Positions 43,953-56,400 of a stretch of 64,000 nucleotides of DNA are shown here, piece after piece. The position numbers and the translations under genes are program-made. The stretch's first letter is position 1; each line of letters opens with the position of its first letter. Origin of the DNA: Paracentrotus lividus. Lineage: Eukaryota; Echinodermata; Echinoidea; Camarodonta; Echinidae. The stretch is taken from assembly GCA_940671915.1 (NCBI GenBank), contig CALNVZ010000218.1:39444648-39508647 (forward strand). Direction: 5' to 3'. The notes beneath the pieces are model-generated. The model was not told the DNA's origin, searched no databases, and worked only from the letters and a program-made list of their open reading frames with translations.

Positions 43953-46930
43953 AAGGTTCGCTTATCTGAAAATAAGTAAGGTTCGTTAATCCGAAAATGA
44001 CACAGGGTTTGTTAATCCGAGAATAAATTAAGATTCTTGGATCCAAAAGTTAGGCTCCCGACCATGCAACTTTGTGTTCTTAATTAAAGTGATGAGACGG
44101 ACTTAAACTAGTGTATTAAAGACACTCTTGGCAATAATCAAACGGTCACAATATGTTTATACGTATAGTTTTTTTTTTTTTTTTTTTAGGCAACCATAGG
44201 GGTAAAGGTTTGGAGGTCCAATTCGTCCCGCTCGTCTAACTCTCTTTTTTTTTTTTTTTTACTGGTCGGGGGGGTAGGAGGGAGCGAGCCCTTTGGCCCC
44301 CTGGAGTCGCGCAGCCATATATGTAGGGTTCGAATATTTTAAAGCTAATTATACATATACCAATATTACTATAATACAATAATTATCTAGGTTACTATTA
44401 ATAATTGACAGAAATATGTTGCGCTTCACGTGGAAAAACAAAATGGGCGCCTTACAACGGCGAAAGTAAAAACGAAGTAGTAAAAAGAAATGGGTGAAAC
44501 ACGGCAGAACGTTCCTCATCATTTGGTGTAGTCTTCATTGCGAATGAATCAAAAATATCGTACCCGCACTAATGTTGAGCATCTGTATTAATAAAGTCAG
44601 ATATTAATACTTTAACTCACACACGCTTATCGAACAGTCACACACACACAAGCAATTTGCACACACACCCACACACACACACACACACATGTATGTATAT
44701 ATATATATATACACCAGCATCTTATAGCTTTGCGCTAGTATGAAAGCGAAATTCCACACTTCAATTAATCATTTTAATGGTTTGTGTTTAAACCGTCACA
44801 GGCGCGACCTTCTTCAATAAAGAACAAAGCCTTTGCAAAGTGGGTAAAAAGCAAACGATTGTTCCTTAAGCTTCAATATGTTTAGATTGGAGATTGTATC
44901 ACTCTCCAGAAGACCCACCACTTAACTCACTCTTTATCGACAACATTACGAGACGCCTTAAGTCTATACATTTGGCACATATGGGCTTGTTTTGGTAAGT
45001 TTAATTAATCGCCATTACAGGTTGCAAACGCGAGGGGATTTCTTTAACTATTCCTATTGATTTCTGAGAACCAAACACTTCGGACCCGCACAGATTTGCC
45101 ATGTAACTTCTCGGCTACAACCTGTGCCACTCACTCAGCTTTCAAACCAAAGTCCTTGATTTTTTTTCTCCTCCTTCCCTTGTTTTCTGTCTCTCACATA
45201 AGTTTCCTTTTTTATCAAGAGATTGCGCCTCCTTGCTTACGATGAGGCATTAAGTAGAGTCGCGTCAAGTAAGGCGGTTAGTGTGTGGGAATTTCTCACA
45301 AAGCGCCCACATGTTGACCACCCGATTACAATAGGTTGACAATAGTGCGTGCGCTCTCTACAAAAGAACGCGAACCAGCGCGTTGGGTGTCGTCCTTCTA
45401 GCCGCTGGGTTGTTCCCGAAGCGTACTGCTTCGTGCGCACCGCTGCCGCACACATCCACCTATTTTTCGCGCGATTGTTTTAGCCGACGAAACGTTGGGA
45501 GACGATAGAAGTTGCGATTAATACCCACAGCAAACAAGATTCATTTCCAGTTTCAATCACACCCTAGCAGCCTGGTTATAGAAGAGAGATGAAGGGAGAC
45601 GGAACACAGTGATAGAATGGTTAAGGAGGAGGGAGATAATTATTGTGTTCAGTTCGCTGGCAGCTTCAATTTTAAGTCTCTCGCGTCAATTCGAAAGAAA
45701 AGCGCTTTGCAACCTGCTCACTCGGTCGCACAATAAAAATCAGTTTCAAATAATCGATGATTATTATAAACTTGATTTTAACAACAACTGTCTCGGGAAA
45801 GAAATATGCTCGCATAAAAGAACCATACTGTAAGGCCCAGGATTTATGGACAGAAAGAAATTCATGTGATTTAGAAGAGACGTATAAGTCCTACGTTCGT
45901 GGGAATCAAATCTTTGAAGGAGTTATGATAAATTTGAAGAAAAAAAAAAACTTGCAATGGAAATTATAACCTCAATATGCATTGATATCCACTCGCAGAA
46001 AGCGGTTTCCACTCTTTTACATTAATAGTAAATGCAAAAGAGTAAAATCATCACTCTCACATTAGAGCGAAAACAGTTTGACCTTGCTTATCTGGAAAAA
46101 AAAAGAAAGTAGAACCATGTATAAGAGGAAATTCAAACCAAACAATGCGATTCCTATATTTAAAAAATGTTTCAACTCCTTCAAAAGGTTTGATGTTAAC
46201 CGTGAGAGTGCTTTTTGACATCATAAACGAGAGGGATTTTTTAGGAAATGGGAGGAAAATCGATTCCACCGCCCCCCCCCCACCCTCGCAAAGTTATTAA
46301 AAAAAATATATAATAATGTCTTGTAATCGTTTAGCATTATGGTATTACAATTTTTTAAAAATCGACGAAACATTTTGAATAAACTTGTTGGGTCTCTGAT
46401 TATTCATATAAAACGTATGAATCCAATCTTTTATAGACCAATTTCTCTCAAAATATTTGTTAACAATATTGTGGAAAACTAAATAACTAGGCCTATTGAG
46501 ACCGTTCTTAGTAAATTTATTCGAAACGAAAGTTTGTTTTCAGGGTCCGTCTGAGATATAACAAAAATAAAGAGAAAGAAAGCTAGGAGGGTGGAGGAGA
46601 GGGATGTGAGGGATCTATTTTAGTCCCAAGGCGATTGGGTTATGTCGGGACAGCATCCATTGCCTTGCCTTGTAGCAATGGCACACGCTCTGATCCACGG
46701 CAAGACATCGCATAATGGAGAGGAAGCCCACTATCTTTAATCGACCAGCGTCACCCTACGGTTAACCATATCCATCTTCCATTAGTCATTTCATTTACAT
46801 CGCCCCTATAACTACCTCATCCTCCTCTCCTTCTCTCTCTCTCTCCCCCTGACTGTTTAAACGCCATCTTTTTATAAAGTAAACCGATCATTTTGTTTCT
46901 TTAGAAGTGAAATTCTTTATCTCACGTCAG
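43953..46930. other. Intergenic, no gene seen
   Basis: Holds a scrap of the GGTTCGTTAATCCGAAAAT family (43970-44050), T-runs (44168-44188, 44245-44261), and (AC)n/(TA)n at 44650-44712. A CpG-rich stretch at 45240-45560 has GCGAACCAGCGCGTTGGGTG and TTTTTCGCGCGATTG. No convincing exon; the CpG-rich stretch could be a distal promoter or enhancer. Confidence 0.5.
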
Positions 46931-46933
46931 ACG

Positions 46934-46944
46934 TGCGCATGCGC
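46934..46944. promoter_or_regulatory. NRF1-type palindrome TGCGCATGCGC
   Basis: Matches the NRF1 core (YGCGCAYGCGCR) except the last base. It is followed by AGATGGTGTCGCTGG. Such sites mark CpG promoters, but no gene could be attached here. Confidence 0.4.
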
Positions 46945-47039
46945 TTAGAGATGGTGTCGCTGGAGCCTGGGCCTGTTTTTCTAAGGGAGTGGTTGCATTG
47001 ACTGCTGGGGAGCCGGAAAATAGGGGTTTTATAAATCCC

Positions 47040-47106
47040 CTCCCCACCAGTCCAAGCTCTCCCCCTTCCCTCTATCTCTCCCTTCTCTCTCTCCCTCTAT
47101 CTCTCA

Positions 47107-47139
<33 letters not shown>

Positions 47140-47386
47140 GCTCTCTCTCTGTGTCTCTCTGTCTCTCTGTCTAACTATTATCGCTTTCGGAAAAACGTGT
47201 GATTATTTTCTTCGTCTCCGCACGTCCACATCTGAGCACTCCCTCCCCTCCCCCACCCCTTTTTCTTTGGGAGAATCCCCGGGGGAAAATATGGATTATA
47301 CAAATGTTAGCTCTCCCATCCATCCCAAGCCTCAACTCATCGACTCTCCCTCCCTCCCCATCCCCTCTTCTACCCCTCCCCTCTCT

Positions 47387-47418
<32 letters not shown>

Positions 47419-47510
47419 GTCTTTCTCTCTCTCTCTATCTCTATCTCTCTCTCTCCCACCCCTCCATCCCATTTCCCTCTTACTTCAAGCGATGGAAACT
47501 ACGAAATCAT
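47040..47510. repeat. Pyrimidine-rich simple repeats
   Basis: (CT)n tracts at 47110-47170 and 47380-47455 with short unique DNA between them. Low-complexity frames here are artefacts. Confidence 0.9.
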
Positions 47511-47519
47511 GATGGGATG

Positions 47520-47625
47520 ACTTCCCGCTTGTTAGACCGTGTCGGACTGGGGGCAAGACAGTCCCCTCCCGCCACTAAGACCGTGTTGGTCTGGGGGGCA
47601 AGACAGCCCCCTCTCGCAAGTAACT
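47520..47625. repeat. Tandem duplication of a roughly 50 bp GACCGTGTYGGWCTGGGGG unit
   Basis: AGACCGTGTCGGACTGGGGG with CAAGACAGTCCCCTC repeats as AGACCGTGTTGGTCTGGGGG with CAAGACAGCCCCCTC. Confidence 0.8.
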
Positions 47626-48374
47626 CAAGACGGGTCAGTGATATGCTGCGTAGGGGGCTGGAAACTGTGCTTTGGTAGTGACTTTTGTGTAGCCTCTTTT
47701 TGTCAAGGGGAAATGGATACCAGAGACTAAATTGGTTTACATCTATTTCTTTTTTTCTCCCCTTCTGTCCCTTTTTCCTTCTCTTCTCCTTCTCTCCTCA
47801 TTCATTCCTATTATACATAATCCCTGTTTCTACTTCTTTTCCACCTTCTCTTCCCCTTCTCTCCTCCCCTCTTCCGTTTGTACACCTCCCTCACTATTTC
47901 TCTGCATGTCCGTTCTTTTCAATATCATTCTGTTCTCCTTCTTCTCCTCATCCTACTCATCTCCTTTGACATGATTGTTTGAAACATTTATCATTTTGAC
48001 CCCCTTTCCACCATTCCCTTCTTCTTTTCTCTTTCCCCTCCCTGCTTCCCTTTTGCTTTTGTACATATCCCATTCTATTTCTCCTTCTGTATATTTTCTT
48101 TCCATCCTTCTCTTCCATTTCTCTCATTCTTCCCTCCGTTTGTCTTTTGAGGTTTTCAGCCAATCACAGGTGTCCATCATGTCCATTGATCATAGAGGAT
48201 GTTGGACCGTAACCATGGTAATGATGATTTTATCCAGGGCTCTTTCGTTTATGATTTTTATTTAAACAAAAGTTTAACGATGATAAATTAACTCTCGTAA
48301 TTTTTTCCGTTACAAATTTTGTTGTTAATGTAAAATAGGAAAAAGTGAAATAAAGTGGTGTTGGGTTTTGACAG
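47626..48374. other. Intergenic, pyrimidine-rich
   Basis: 47740-48150 is a long CT-rich plus strand that yields low-complexity open frames on both strands. No gene is supported. Confidence 0.65.
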
Positions 48375-48470
48375 ACGTGTATAAATCGGGTATGATTATT
48401 TACGTCTTGAAACTGACTTTTAACGCCACCATCCGAAAGACTGACTGAGATTCGAACCTTGGTCCTATGA
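48375..48470 (-). mobile_element. tRNA-derived SINE, family B, fragment
   Basis: On the minus strand, B box AAGGTTCGAATCTCAGTCAG is followed by CTTTCGGATGGTGGCGTTAA. It matches the family B body at 59198-59300. Confidence 0.7.
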
Positions 48471-49110
48471 TACAATACAATACAATATTTGCATTTATAT
48501 AGCGCTCATTACTGGAGTATCAGGAGTATCACAGCGCTTAACATCATAAACATATATTTATATATAAGAACATTATAACAAAATAAATAACATCGTATAA
48601 CTAGCGCTTAACATCATATACATATATATTATATTAAAGAACATTGATAACAAAATAACTTATGAACTAATATCATGAATTGATTACATATTATTGATTA
48701 GAACATATTTGGACATAATAACTCATAAATCATGTAACAACAAAAGCAAACATTAATAATCAAATAGAAGAGTCTTAAGGGAATTCTGGAACTGAGGGAG
48801 AGAAGGCAAAGTCCGTAGGTTGGGAGGGAGGTTGTTCCATAGACGTGGTGCTGCAGAAGAGAAAGATTTGTCACCTGCAGATGTGTTGGTCCTTTGAACT
48901 GTGAGTAGTGTTGGGTCATTACTGGATCTGAGGCCTGGTCTTGCTGCTTGATGCTTACATAAGAGGTTTGCGAGATAGTTAGGAGCAGTGTTATTAAGAC
49001 ATTTGAATGTGATAGTAAGGATCTTGTAATGCGCTTTTCCACAGGGAGCCAATGCAGTTGTTTCAGAAGAGGTGTAACATGGTCATACTTCTTGGCCCTG
49101 AAAATGATAT
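48471..49110 (-). mobile_element. LINE (CR1/L2-like) 3' fragment, frameshifted
   Basis: On the minus strand the end of a reverse transcriptase reads KKYDHVTPLLKQLHWLPVEK, then after a frame shift KILTITFKCLNNTAPNYLAN and APRLWNNLPPNLRTLPSLPQ, finishing FQNSLKTLLFDY. The LWNxLPxxLR and F...LKTxLF pattern is typical of CR1-like LINE C termini. The 3' tail GAGCGCTATATAAATGCAAA and a (TTGTA)n end follow at about 48510-48475. It is 5'-truncated and dead. Confidence 0.8.
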
Positions 49111-49487
49111 CGGCGTGAGCTCATAACTAATTTTAGTTGGATTGCAGGCACATGCACACAACAACACCGAGCCTCAATTCGTTTTATGTCAATTTTACTT
49201 TCACAACCCACACTCATTTTGTGTTCTGTTTCTTTTCCTTCTCCTAATCCCATTTGACATCTTTTTCTCCTTTCTCATCCACTCTGCTCTTCTTTTCTCT
49301 TCTCAACTGACATGCTCATCATCTTTGCTCCCTATATTTCGAATTCTCCTCGTTGGCACATCCCCTCATTTCGCATAACGCTTGCAAGTTAAGGAATATA
49401 AATAAAGGAAAGGAAACAAAATTAAACAAAAACTTTCAGCAAAGTGGAACACGAATAAGAAAGACGTAACTTTTTCGTTCCTCTCGT

Positions 49488-49542
<55 letters not shown>

Positions 49543-50559
49543 TCAGCTCTCAAAGTGTCCAACTCTAGGGTGATTTCTGTGATTGACGGAAAGTTTGCAT
49601 TGGCATTGAAGTTTGGCGCACTTTCAATAAAATGACCACACAGTCATCATAGAGAACTCCCTCGACCAAGTTCAAGTTTAACATCAGATCCCAGGAGAGT
49701 ATTTCAATCGTTGTTTCCTGTAACTGTTGGAAGTATTCCATAATGACAAAGTGACCAGGGGCATATGTGACTTTATTGGTGAAAACATCTGACAATTATA
49801 GTCCACTTTACGAGGGTATAATGGATGCTAAATTGAAATCAAACATAACATTGTGTATACACCTTGTTCAGTCTACTCGTGCAATCTGTTCCACTGTACT
49901 TCACGACGTTTAAATAGCTCAATACTATCCATTGATACATTATACCCTAATAGTGCAATAGTATTTATTATCCCCCAGATGCTCGTATGAAGGGGTATAA
50001 ACTTTACTCTGTAACACTTATATATCACTCTCCGATTCTCGGGTCATATAGCAAACTTTCTATAAAGAAGAAAACGCTTGCGATTCTTTTTATGACTATG
50101 ATTATTACTTTCTATTTTCTCTTCAGATTCGGAACCCCGCTTTTCTCTGCTTTAAGGTCTCCAATTAAAATGAGAAAATTTGCAAAAGCTCAGGTTTTAT
50201 TCCCAGGTGAGTTGTGAGTTTGCTGAGAGATTAGCGGTGTTTGCTCCTACACGTACGGGAGAGCGTGGGCCTGGCTGGCTACGGGTTTCTGGGTCGGTCG
50301 CTCTTTCAGGCTGGGCATGTTTGACAGCATAAGTGGTGTCAATGAGATGACTCAAGTGTGTTACAGGACCACTGCATGGTATAATAGCAATAAGGAGAAT
50401 AATTACCTTTTGTATAGTACACATGATTGTATAATTTAACATGCAGTAGACAATGGCATGTACATCCTAATATTTTTTAATTTTTGTAAATGTATTTTAT
50501 TTATTTATTTATTCATTTTGTTTTATGTTTTTTATTAATTTTTTTATTTTTTATTATTA

Positions 50560-50599
<40 letters not shown>

Positions 50600-50792
50600 G
50601 GGGGGGGGTAATAATTCATCTTGAGTGATATATATAATTAACTAAAATGAAGCCGGGAAGCCAATAACGTTTGTTTACATAATAGTAATGAACGCATAAT
50701 TATGCAAGAACTAAAAAACTAAACATTAGAATATATGAGCAACAAAAACCATTACAGTCCCACATCATATAACAATCATGATTAGAATTATA
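49111..50792. other. Intergenic, simple repeats only
   Basis: (TC)n at 49497-49536 and a long T-run followed by a G-run at 50570-50608. A 76-codon minus-strand frame at 49565-49795 is uninterrupted but unrecognised. Confidence 0.55.
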
Positions 50793-51635
50793 TAGGGGAG
50801 ACCGGGTATGGACGTTACAAAATTCACATTTTGGGCCAGATAATTGTAATGAAAGTACTCACACACTCCATTTTGGGTCTGTAGTTAGCCTATTATGTTG
50901 GCTAAAACCTGAGGCACATAAAACTTGAAAACATGTAAACACTAATTAACTACAGCTTAATTAATGAAGACATTTTTTTGTAACAACCTACCCCGTATAC
51001 GGGGTAGGTTGTTACACCATACGGGGTAAATTGTTATTATGTAAACATACGGGGTAATTTGTTAAAACGTGTAAATCTCTTATACCATACTTTTGTTTCA
51101 ACTTTCCAGTTTCTTGGTATCGTTAACAGTAGATCAAGTAGAGCTCTAGCATAGACTAAAGTAATAATAGAAATATCAAAATATTAACCCCTGAAAATTG
51201 AAATGAAATTACTTTACATGTGTAATGTAATTGGGGTAGGTTGTTACATCGACATGAGGTAGGTTGTTGTTGTAATTTTACACATAAAATCAACTGTAGC
51301 AAAGCCATTTGGCAGAATTGCAGGGCATGGCTCAGGGGTATATTAGTGACATACATGTACTATATTCACAATACCAGACTATCATCATGTGCCTTCAGTT
51401 GTAAGAACTATTACAAATGTTAATTTTTGTCAAAAATTCACTTGAAACTGTAAAAAATGGTTTTTGTTGATTTACTTTTTAATAAAACAACGGAGAAACC
51501 TCACGACCGGCAATTCATCACAGCTATGTGTAGGCTGTATATAGATGCCAGTTAGCACGAACTCTCTTGTTCCAACTTAGCGCACTGAGAACTGTAACAA
51601 CTGACCCGTGTAACTTCCATACCCGGTCTCCCCTA
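50793..51635. mobile_element. Element with TAGGGGAGACCGGGTATGG ends
   Basis: TAGGGGAGACCGGGTATGGA and TCCATACCCGGTCTCCCCTA are near-exact inverted ends. The interior repeats GGGGTAGGTTGTTAC and ACGGGGTAA motifs in both orientations (50985-51070, 51231-51270). 843 bp without a transposase frame. Confidence 0.8.
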
Positions 51636-52669
51636 CTACAAAAGTCATAATTCATTTAGTTATGTTTTATGATGACACAGTTATTGATTATGATATTCAA
51701 TCGACATAACTCTGTTTCAAAATGTTTAGGTTAATATTCAAATCTATAGCCAAAGATTGAAGATAATAACATGATAAACTAAGGCTGTTAATAAAAATTC
51801 TAGACGAGACTATAAAACAGAGATAATATTAGGATTGTATGACTCTCTACAAAACGGACAAAGTCCCCTGAAAACAGGGGGCTTCAATACATATATGGTT
51901 CGAGGACAATCAACCCCCCCCCCTTTTTTTTCCCCGCATAACTACCCCAAGCCAAAAATCTCCCCCTAACTCCACCCCTACTCCTTAACCTATATATTGG
52001 GGTTGTCCTGATATGCTTCAACATAATCTAAATAATAATAAATACAAATTAAGCTGGTTCTTCCTAAAAATGTCAAATATGCGGCTGGACACCTCTCTTG
52101 GTTTTGTTTTGTTTTTGTTTTTGTTTTTGTTTTTGTTTTTTGTTTTTTGTTTTTTGGGTTTTTTTACACATCTAGTGTCTTTCTAGCTAAAAATGATAAT
52201 ATCGTTAACATTGATGATTATAATATATGAAATTGCTTTTTTATTATTTAAAATTAATAATAATAGATAAATAAAAGAGAGAGACAAACATTGACATGCC
52301 TATATTCGAGCATATGGTCATAATATAGGTAAAGCTGCCAGGTCGAATGAGCAGTTTTCTAAATCTGGCCTTTTAATGCCCTTGGCATTTCCATCAGTTA
52401 TTCACACTTGATTTGTTTAATTAATTTCAAATTGGCATTTAAATATCTGCAAATGAGGTTTGGATTAAAACTAGGAGGCGTTGGGAAACTGCAAGAAGGT
52501 GCGGTGTTAACTTAATGCAACTCATGCCTTGCCTGATAAGATTCACTGCATATTCATAGAGTGAATCAAAGCCAATCTACTGAGGGAAATAAAACCGCAG
52601 AATCTTGCTCGGCGGATGAGAGACGGACGACATCTTTTCATCGCTACCAGCTAAAATAGAACAAACCAT
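51636..52669. other. Intergenic upstream of the PRDM gene
   Basis: Contains a relative of the 529-660 repeat at 51895-52015 and a (TTTTTG)n microsatellite at 52096-52155. Otherwise AT-rich and featureless. Confidence 0.6.
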
Positions 52670-53229
52670 CTCAGTCATCACTGCGCATGTCCGTAGCAGC
52701 AAAGTTTATCGGCTGATCATTCATTGGCGCGTGCTTCACACACACATGCGCAACAAGTGTGCTGGTCGCTTAGCGCGCAGTGTGTGTTACAAGGAGACAC
52801 AGCCGAGCGTGCGTGTGTGCGCTCCATCCGTCCGCACCGCTCGCTTTACCGTAAATGGCGCAAACTACCCAGTTATTGAATTATTAAAAAAAAAAAAAAG
52901 AAAAAAAAAAAGGAAAATGAAGAAACAACCAGTGATGACAGAGCTTTGCTAGTGCTCCAACTCTCTCTCTTTGTTGACTTCATGTATAGCATTGCAGCTG
53001 TTGACAGTGGTTATTTTCTCACCGTTCCTCTCCTGAGTAGGTTGGGTGTTTTTAGAGTCTCGCGATAAAGTTGAAACCCTCATCATGCGTTCTCTCACTA
53101 TTCGTGGTTATCGTTCGGATGCATTGGGACCAGCAAACAACCCTGCTAGTGCATTTGCAGTCCACCAAGCAAGGCGAAATGTTATCTGTACCACCGGACC
53201 ACCACCTCCCCACCAACCCTCGTACCGGT
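52670..53229 (+). promoter_or_regulatory. CpG-richer candidate promoter and 5' untranslated region of the PRDM gene
   Basis: The base composition changes here to CpG-rich, with ACTGCGCATGTCCG and ACACATGCGCAACAAG, both NRF1-like half-palindromes. GGTCGCTTAGCGCGCAGTG follows. A short upstream ATG at 53085 opens an 85-codon frame that overlaps the PRDM start in a different frame. Extent and transcription start are inferred. Confidence 0.45.
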
Positions 53230-53448
53230 ATGGATGTGGGTGGGTTCCGCCCCTCTATACCACTACCATGGGGGCAACCATCACCCCCATCCTCCTCCTC
53301 ATCCTCATCCTCCTTAGCGCGTGGAGTTTGGACATCATCTGAGTTGCCTCCCGATATAGTCTTGGGTCCTTTTGATGATAGTGTGCTCAAGTTTGGAGAT
53401 GGAGTCAAAGAGATACCATCCAATACAACCATGATTGAGGTCAGAAAG
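53230..53448 (+). CDS. PRDM gene, first recognised coding exon
   Basis: Frame from the ATG at 53230 gives MDVGGFRPSIPLPWGQPSPP, a Ser run, and then SELPPDIVLGPFDDSVLKFG, the start of a PR domain. The segment xLPPxIVLGPF corresponds to the IPxxLRLGP segment in PRDM13 and the matching stretch in PRDM8. The exon ends AAG at 53448 before GTTTAC; GAG before GTCAGA at 53439 is an alternative donor in the same phase. The start is uncertain. A CCTCCTCATCCTCATCCTCC tract ending TTAG at about 53319 would make an excellent acceptor, so the Ser-rich part may be intron and the true start may lie farther upstream. Confidence 0.65.
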
Positions 53449-56400
53449 GTTTACTTTTATATTTTATTTATTAGTTTTATTGGTTTTGTTTTTCGTTGTC
53501 TTGTTAATATCATATTTCACGTTAATAATTTGTTGATGTTTATATTCCTGTAACTCCAATGAGACACAAATATTTGTATTGTGATGGACAATAACAATTT
53601 TGAAATCTTGATTCTTCTATTAGTATTATTCAATTCAATATTTTTTTTCTTTCAAGTTATCAATTCAATACAAATATTAAAATATCGGTGAAATGCAAAG
53701 GTAATGGAGCTCACAAAGTTTCATCTTACTTTCATGATTGTTTTGATTTTATATCAAACTATTTTTCTGTTATTCAAATCGATTTAATTGTTTTATCATT
53801 CATTCAATTCAATAATTATTAATTTCGATAAAATACAACATTGATCGAGGTCAAAATGTTCCCTCTTACTTTTCTTCAATTCTATTAATTTTATTTCTTT
53901 ATCAATCGCATTTCTTTAATTCAATTCAATAATGTACCACGATGATCGACCGTCATTCTTTCATATTTTGATTTTATGATATTTTCTTTTTTATTGTTGA
54001 TATCCGTTCGCACACCCTATTGTTAAATAGAGTCTGGATGATGTTAAACGACTTTAGTTGATGGTTACAAAGTTTTGTTTCTTCATCATTTCTATCCGTC
54101 TAAATGATAATATTTGCTTATTAATATTGTTGTTTTATCTAACATAAAGTAAGATAATTATGTAATATGCGAATTATCCACGTGGTTTCTATTGTATATC
54201 ATTTTTTTTTCTTCTCTTCTTTTCTTAAAGAAATCAATGAATTTATTGAACTTCATAAGACAACGTGTACAGTACGAAACTTATAAATGTTTCACTGTTC
54301 CTAAAAAAATCCTAATCTGAATAATAATGTCCGGAATATAACATGGACCATTGGCTGACTATATGGTCATGGTTTCTTCAAATATAAATCTTAAAACATT
54401 AATTATGTTAACATCAATGTTCTTAACGTGTGAATAATAACATAAAAGAATTATCTTACGTGTGGAAAAGAGAATTCATAAGCTCCGCTTTCTCCGTGAC
54501 GTCACCAAACCATCATTGTATTTTGTAAAAATGTTATTTTTACTTTGATTGTATTTTGTATTTTGATTGTTTTTGATTACGAGGTAAAACTCTTTCACAA
54601 TATAAACCTTCTATTTTAGATGGGCGTGACCATTTTTAAACTAAGTTCTTGTCTCACAGAGAAGCTTGTGATTATCATCGCTGGCATCATGGGTATTATG
54701 TTCTTAGTGAATAATATTGTATAAATTTGTGTGTGTATTAATTTTCAAAACTAACCTTTTTGGGGAGAAATAATTCTAGTTCTATGCAATTGATGTAAAG
54801 GAAAAACAACTTGTTTGTTTGTTTCTTAAAATCATGGTAAACCCAGTTTCGTCATAATTATGTGTCTCTATAATGTATAGGTTTTACGCCTACATTGAAT
54901 AGTTTCAACGTATGGTGATTTCGTTTTGTTTTGTTTTCACATCTCCCTCAACTGTTTATTTGAAATGTTATATTGAATGACTATGCTTCTAGAATGGTGC
55001 CATCCATCTCCTTACTGTTTCTTGCTTAATTTGGTTCTTATTCTGGTGATGTTTTTTTTATTTTTTTTTATTTTAATACTTTGATTAGTAGTTGTGATTA
55101 AGTCTTTGCATTTTATATCAAATCAATACAAAATTTATATCAATTTCATTTTTTAAAATGAGATATATAGTTCTTTAAATTATTTTACACTATATCTTTG
55201 CAACGAAATAAAAAATGCTCTACCGTGAGATCTCTTTTTCGTGACAAATTTTTATATTAGTTATATTAATTTCTAATGTTCTGGAAGTCGCAGTTTGACG
55301 AAACTATATAATAAAAGCAGCGATGTTTAATTGACTATAGCCCAAATTGGTACTTATCCTCACTCAGAACGAGAGGGGGTCCAACAAAATGACACAATAG
55401 GGGCCACATGTGACTAGTGGGCTGCAAAGGGAGGGGTAAATTTTGGATCAGCGGAATAAGAGAGGCTCAAATCGACTGGCCGCCCTTGGAGTGTGAAATC
55501 ATGAATATAACGACTTTTTATAATTTTGTATATTGTTTTGTTTTGTTAATAATGTTGCTTATAAACATGGTAAAAGGCCTATTGAAATTTAAGTTTTACT
55601 GGTTATTGGATTTACCTAATCCGTTCTGTTATCTTTGACAAAAATCATGTCTGTGATACCATATTTGAATAGCCTATTACTACGCATTAACACGTACACC
55701 TATTCACCCGTGAACCAATTCTTTTCCAAACAACACTCATCGAGTGTTAAAAATTGTATAATAGATATTCGTTTCACGCCCACTGCCGAGGCCAAGTATC
55801 GATTGATAATATCGTAACCGGTACCAGTATCGTACAAGAACAGAAAACAAGCAAACACGAAACTAAACAAAGCAGGTTTTGAGGAAATGAAAGAGAAAAA
55901 AAAAAGTTCAGTCGCAGCACAACTGGTGTGATTTCATACCGAAGCGCCTTTTGATTGTATTCCTCTTATTATGGGGCGGGAAAGTGAATCAATAGTCATT
56001 GATTTCGTTCTGTTTGTTCTACTAAGCAACGTTTACTCAATCTGGGAAATTCACACGTGCTTAAAATGGATTTCAGCTCCGTTATACATTGTCCCCTCCT
56101 CACAATGATTTAGAGAAATATCCTATTATTATTGTAAAATGGGAAGACAATTTTCATTTAGGAAAATGGAAAGGAACGGCTGACGAAGCAGTCAAGATTT
56201 TTTTTGTGTATTGTTTGTGTTGGGATTTTGTAATAGTATTCATTCATTCATTTATTTATGGGCAGAATGTATCAGTTTGATAAAAGAAAAGTAAGGCTAT
56301 AAAAAAACATTTGCTTGACTCTTGGAAATAAATATTTCTACAGATTATGCAGTAGATCCCTGCAATAATAATTAAAAAAAAATTTACTCTTTACTTTTTT

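Noticed and set aside
47199..47678. 159-codon frame
   Set aside because: Built over CT microsatellites and a tandem duplication; Pro/Ser/Leu low complexity without splice context.
49565..49795. 76-codon minus-strand frame, MSDVFTNKVTYAPGHFVIME
   Set aside because: Composition is protein-like, but I find no family, no second exon and no splice sites; kept only as a note.
53085..53342. 85-codon frame starting at ATG 53085
   Set aside because: It overlaps the PR-domain exon in another frame and ends in a low-complexity Leu/Ile run; at most an upstream open frame.
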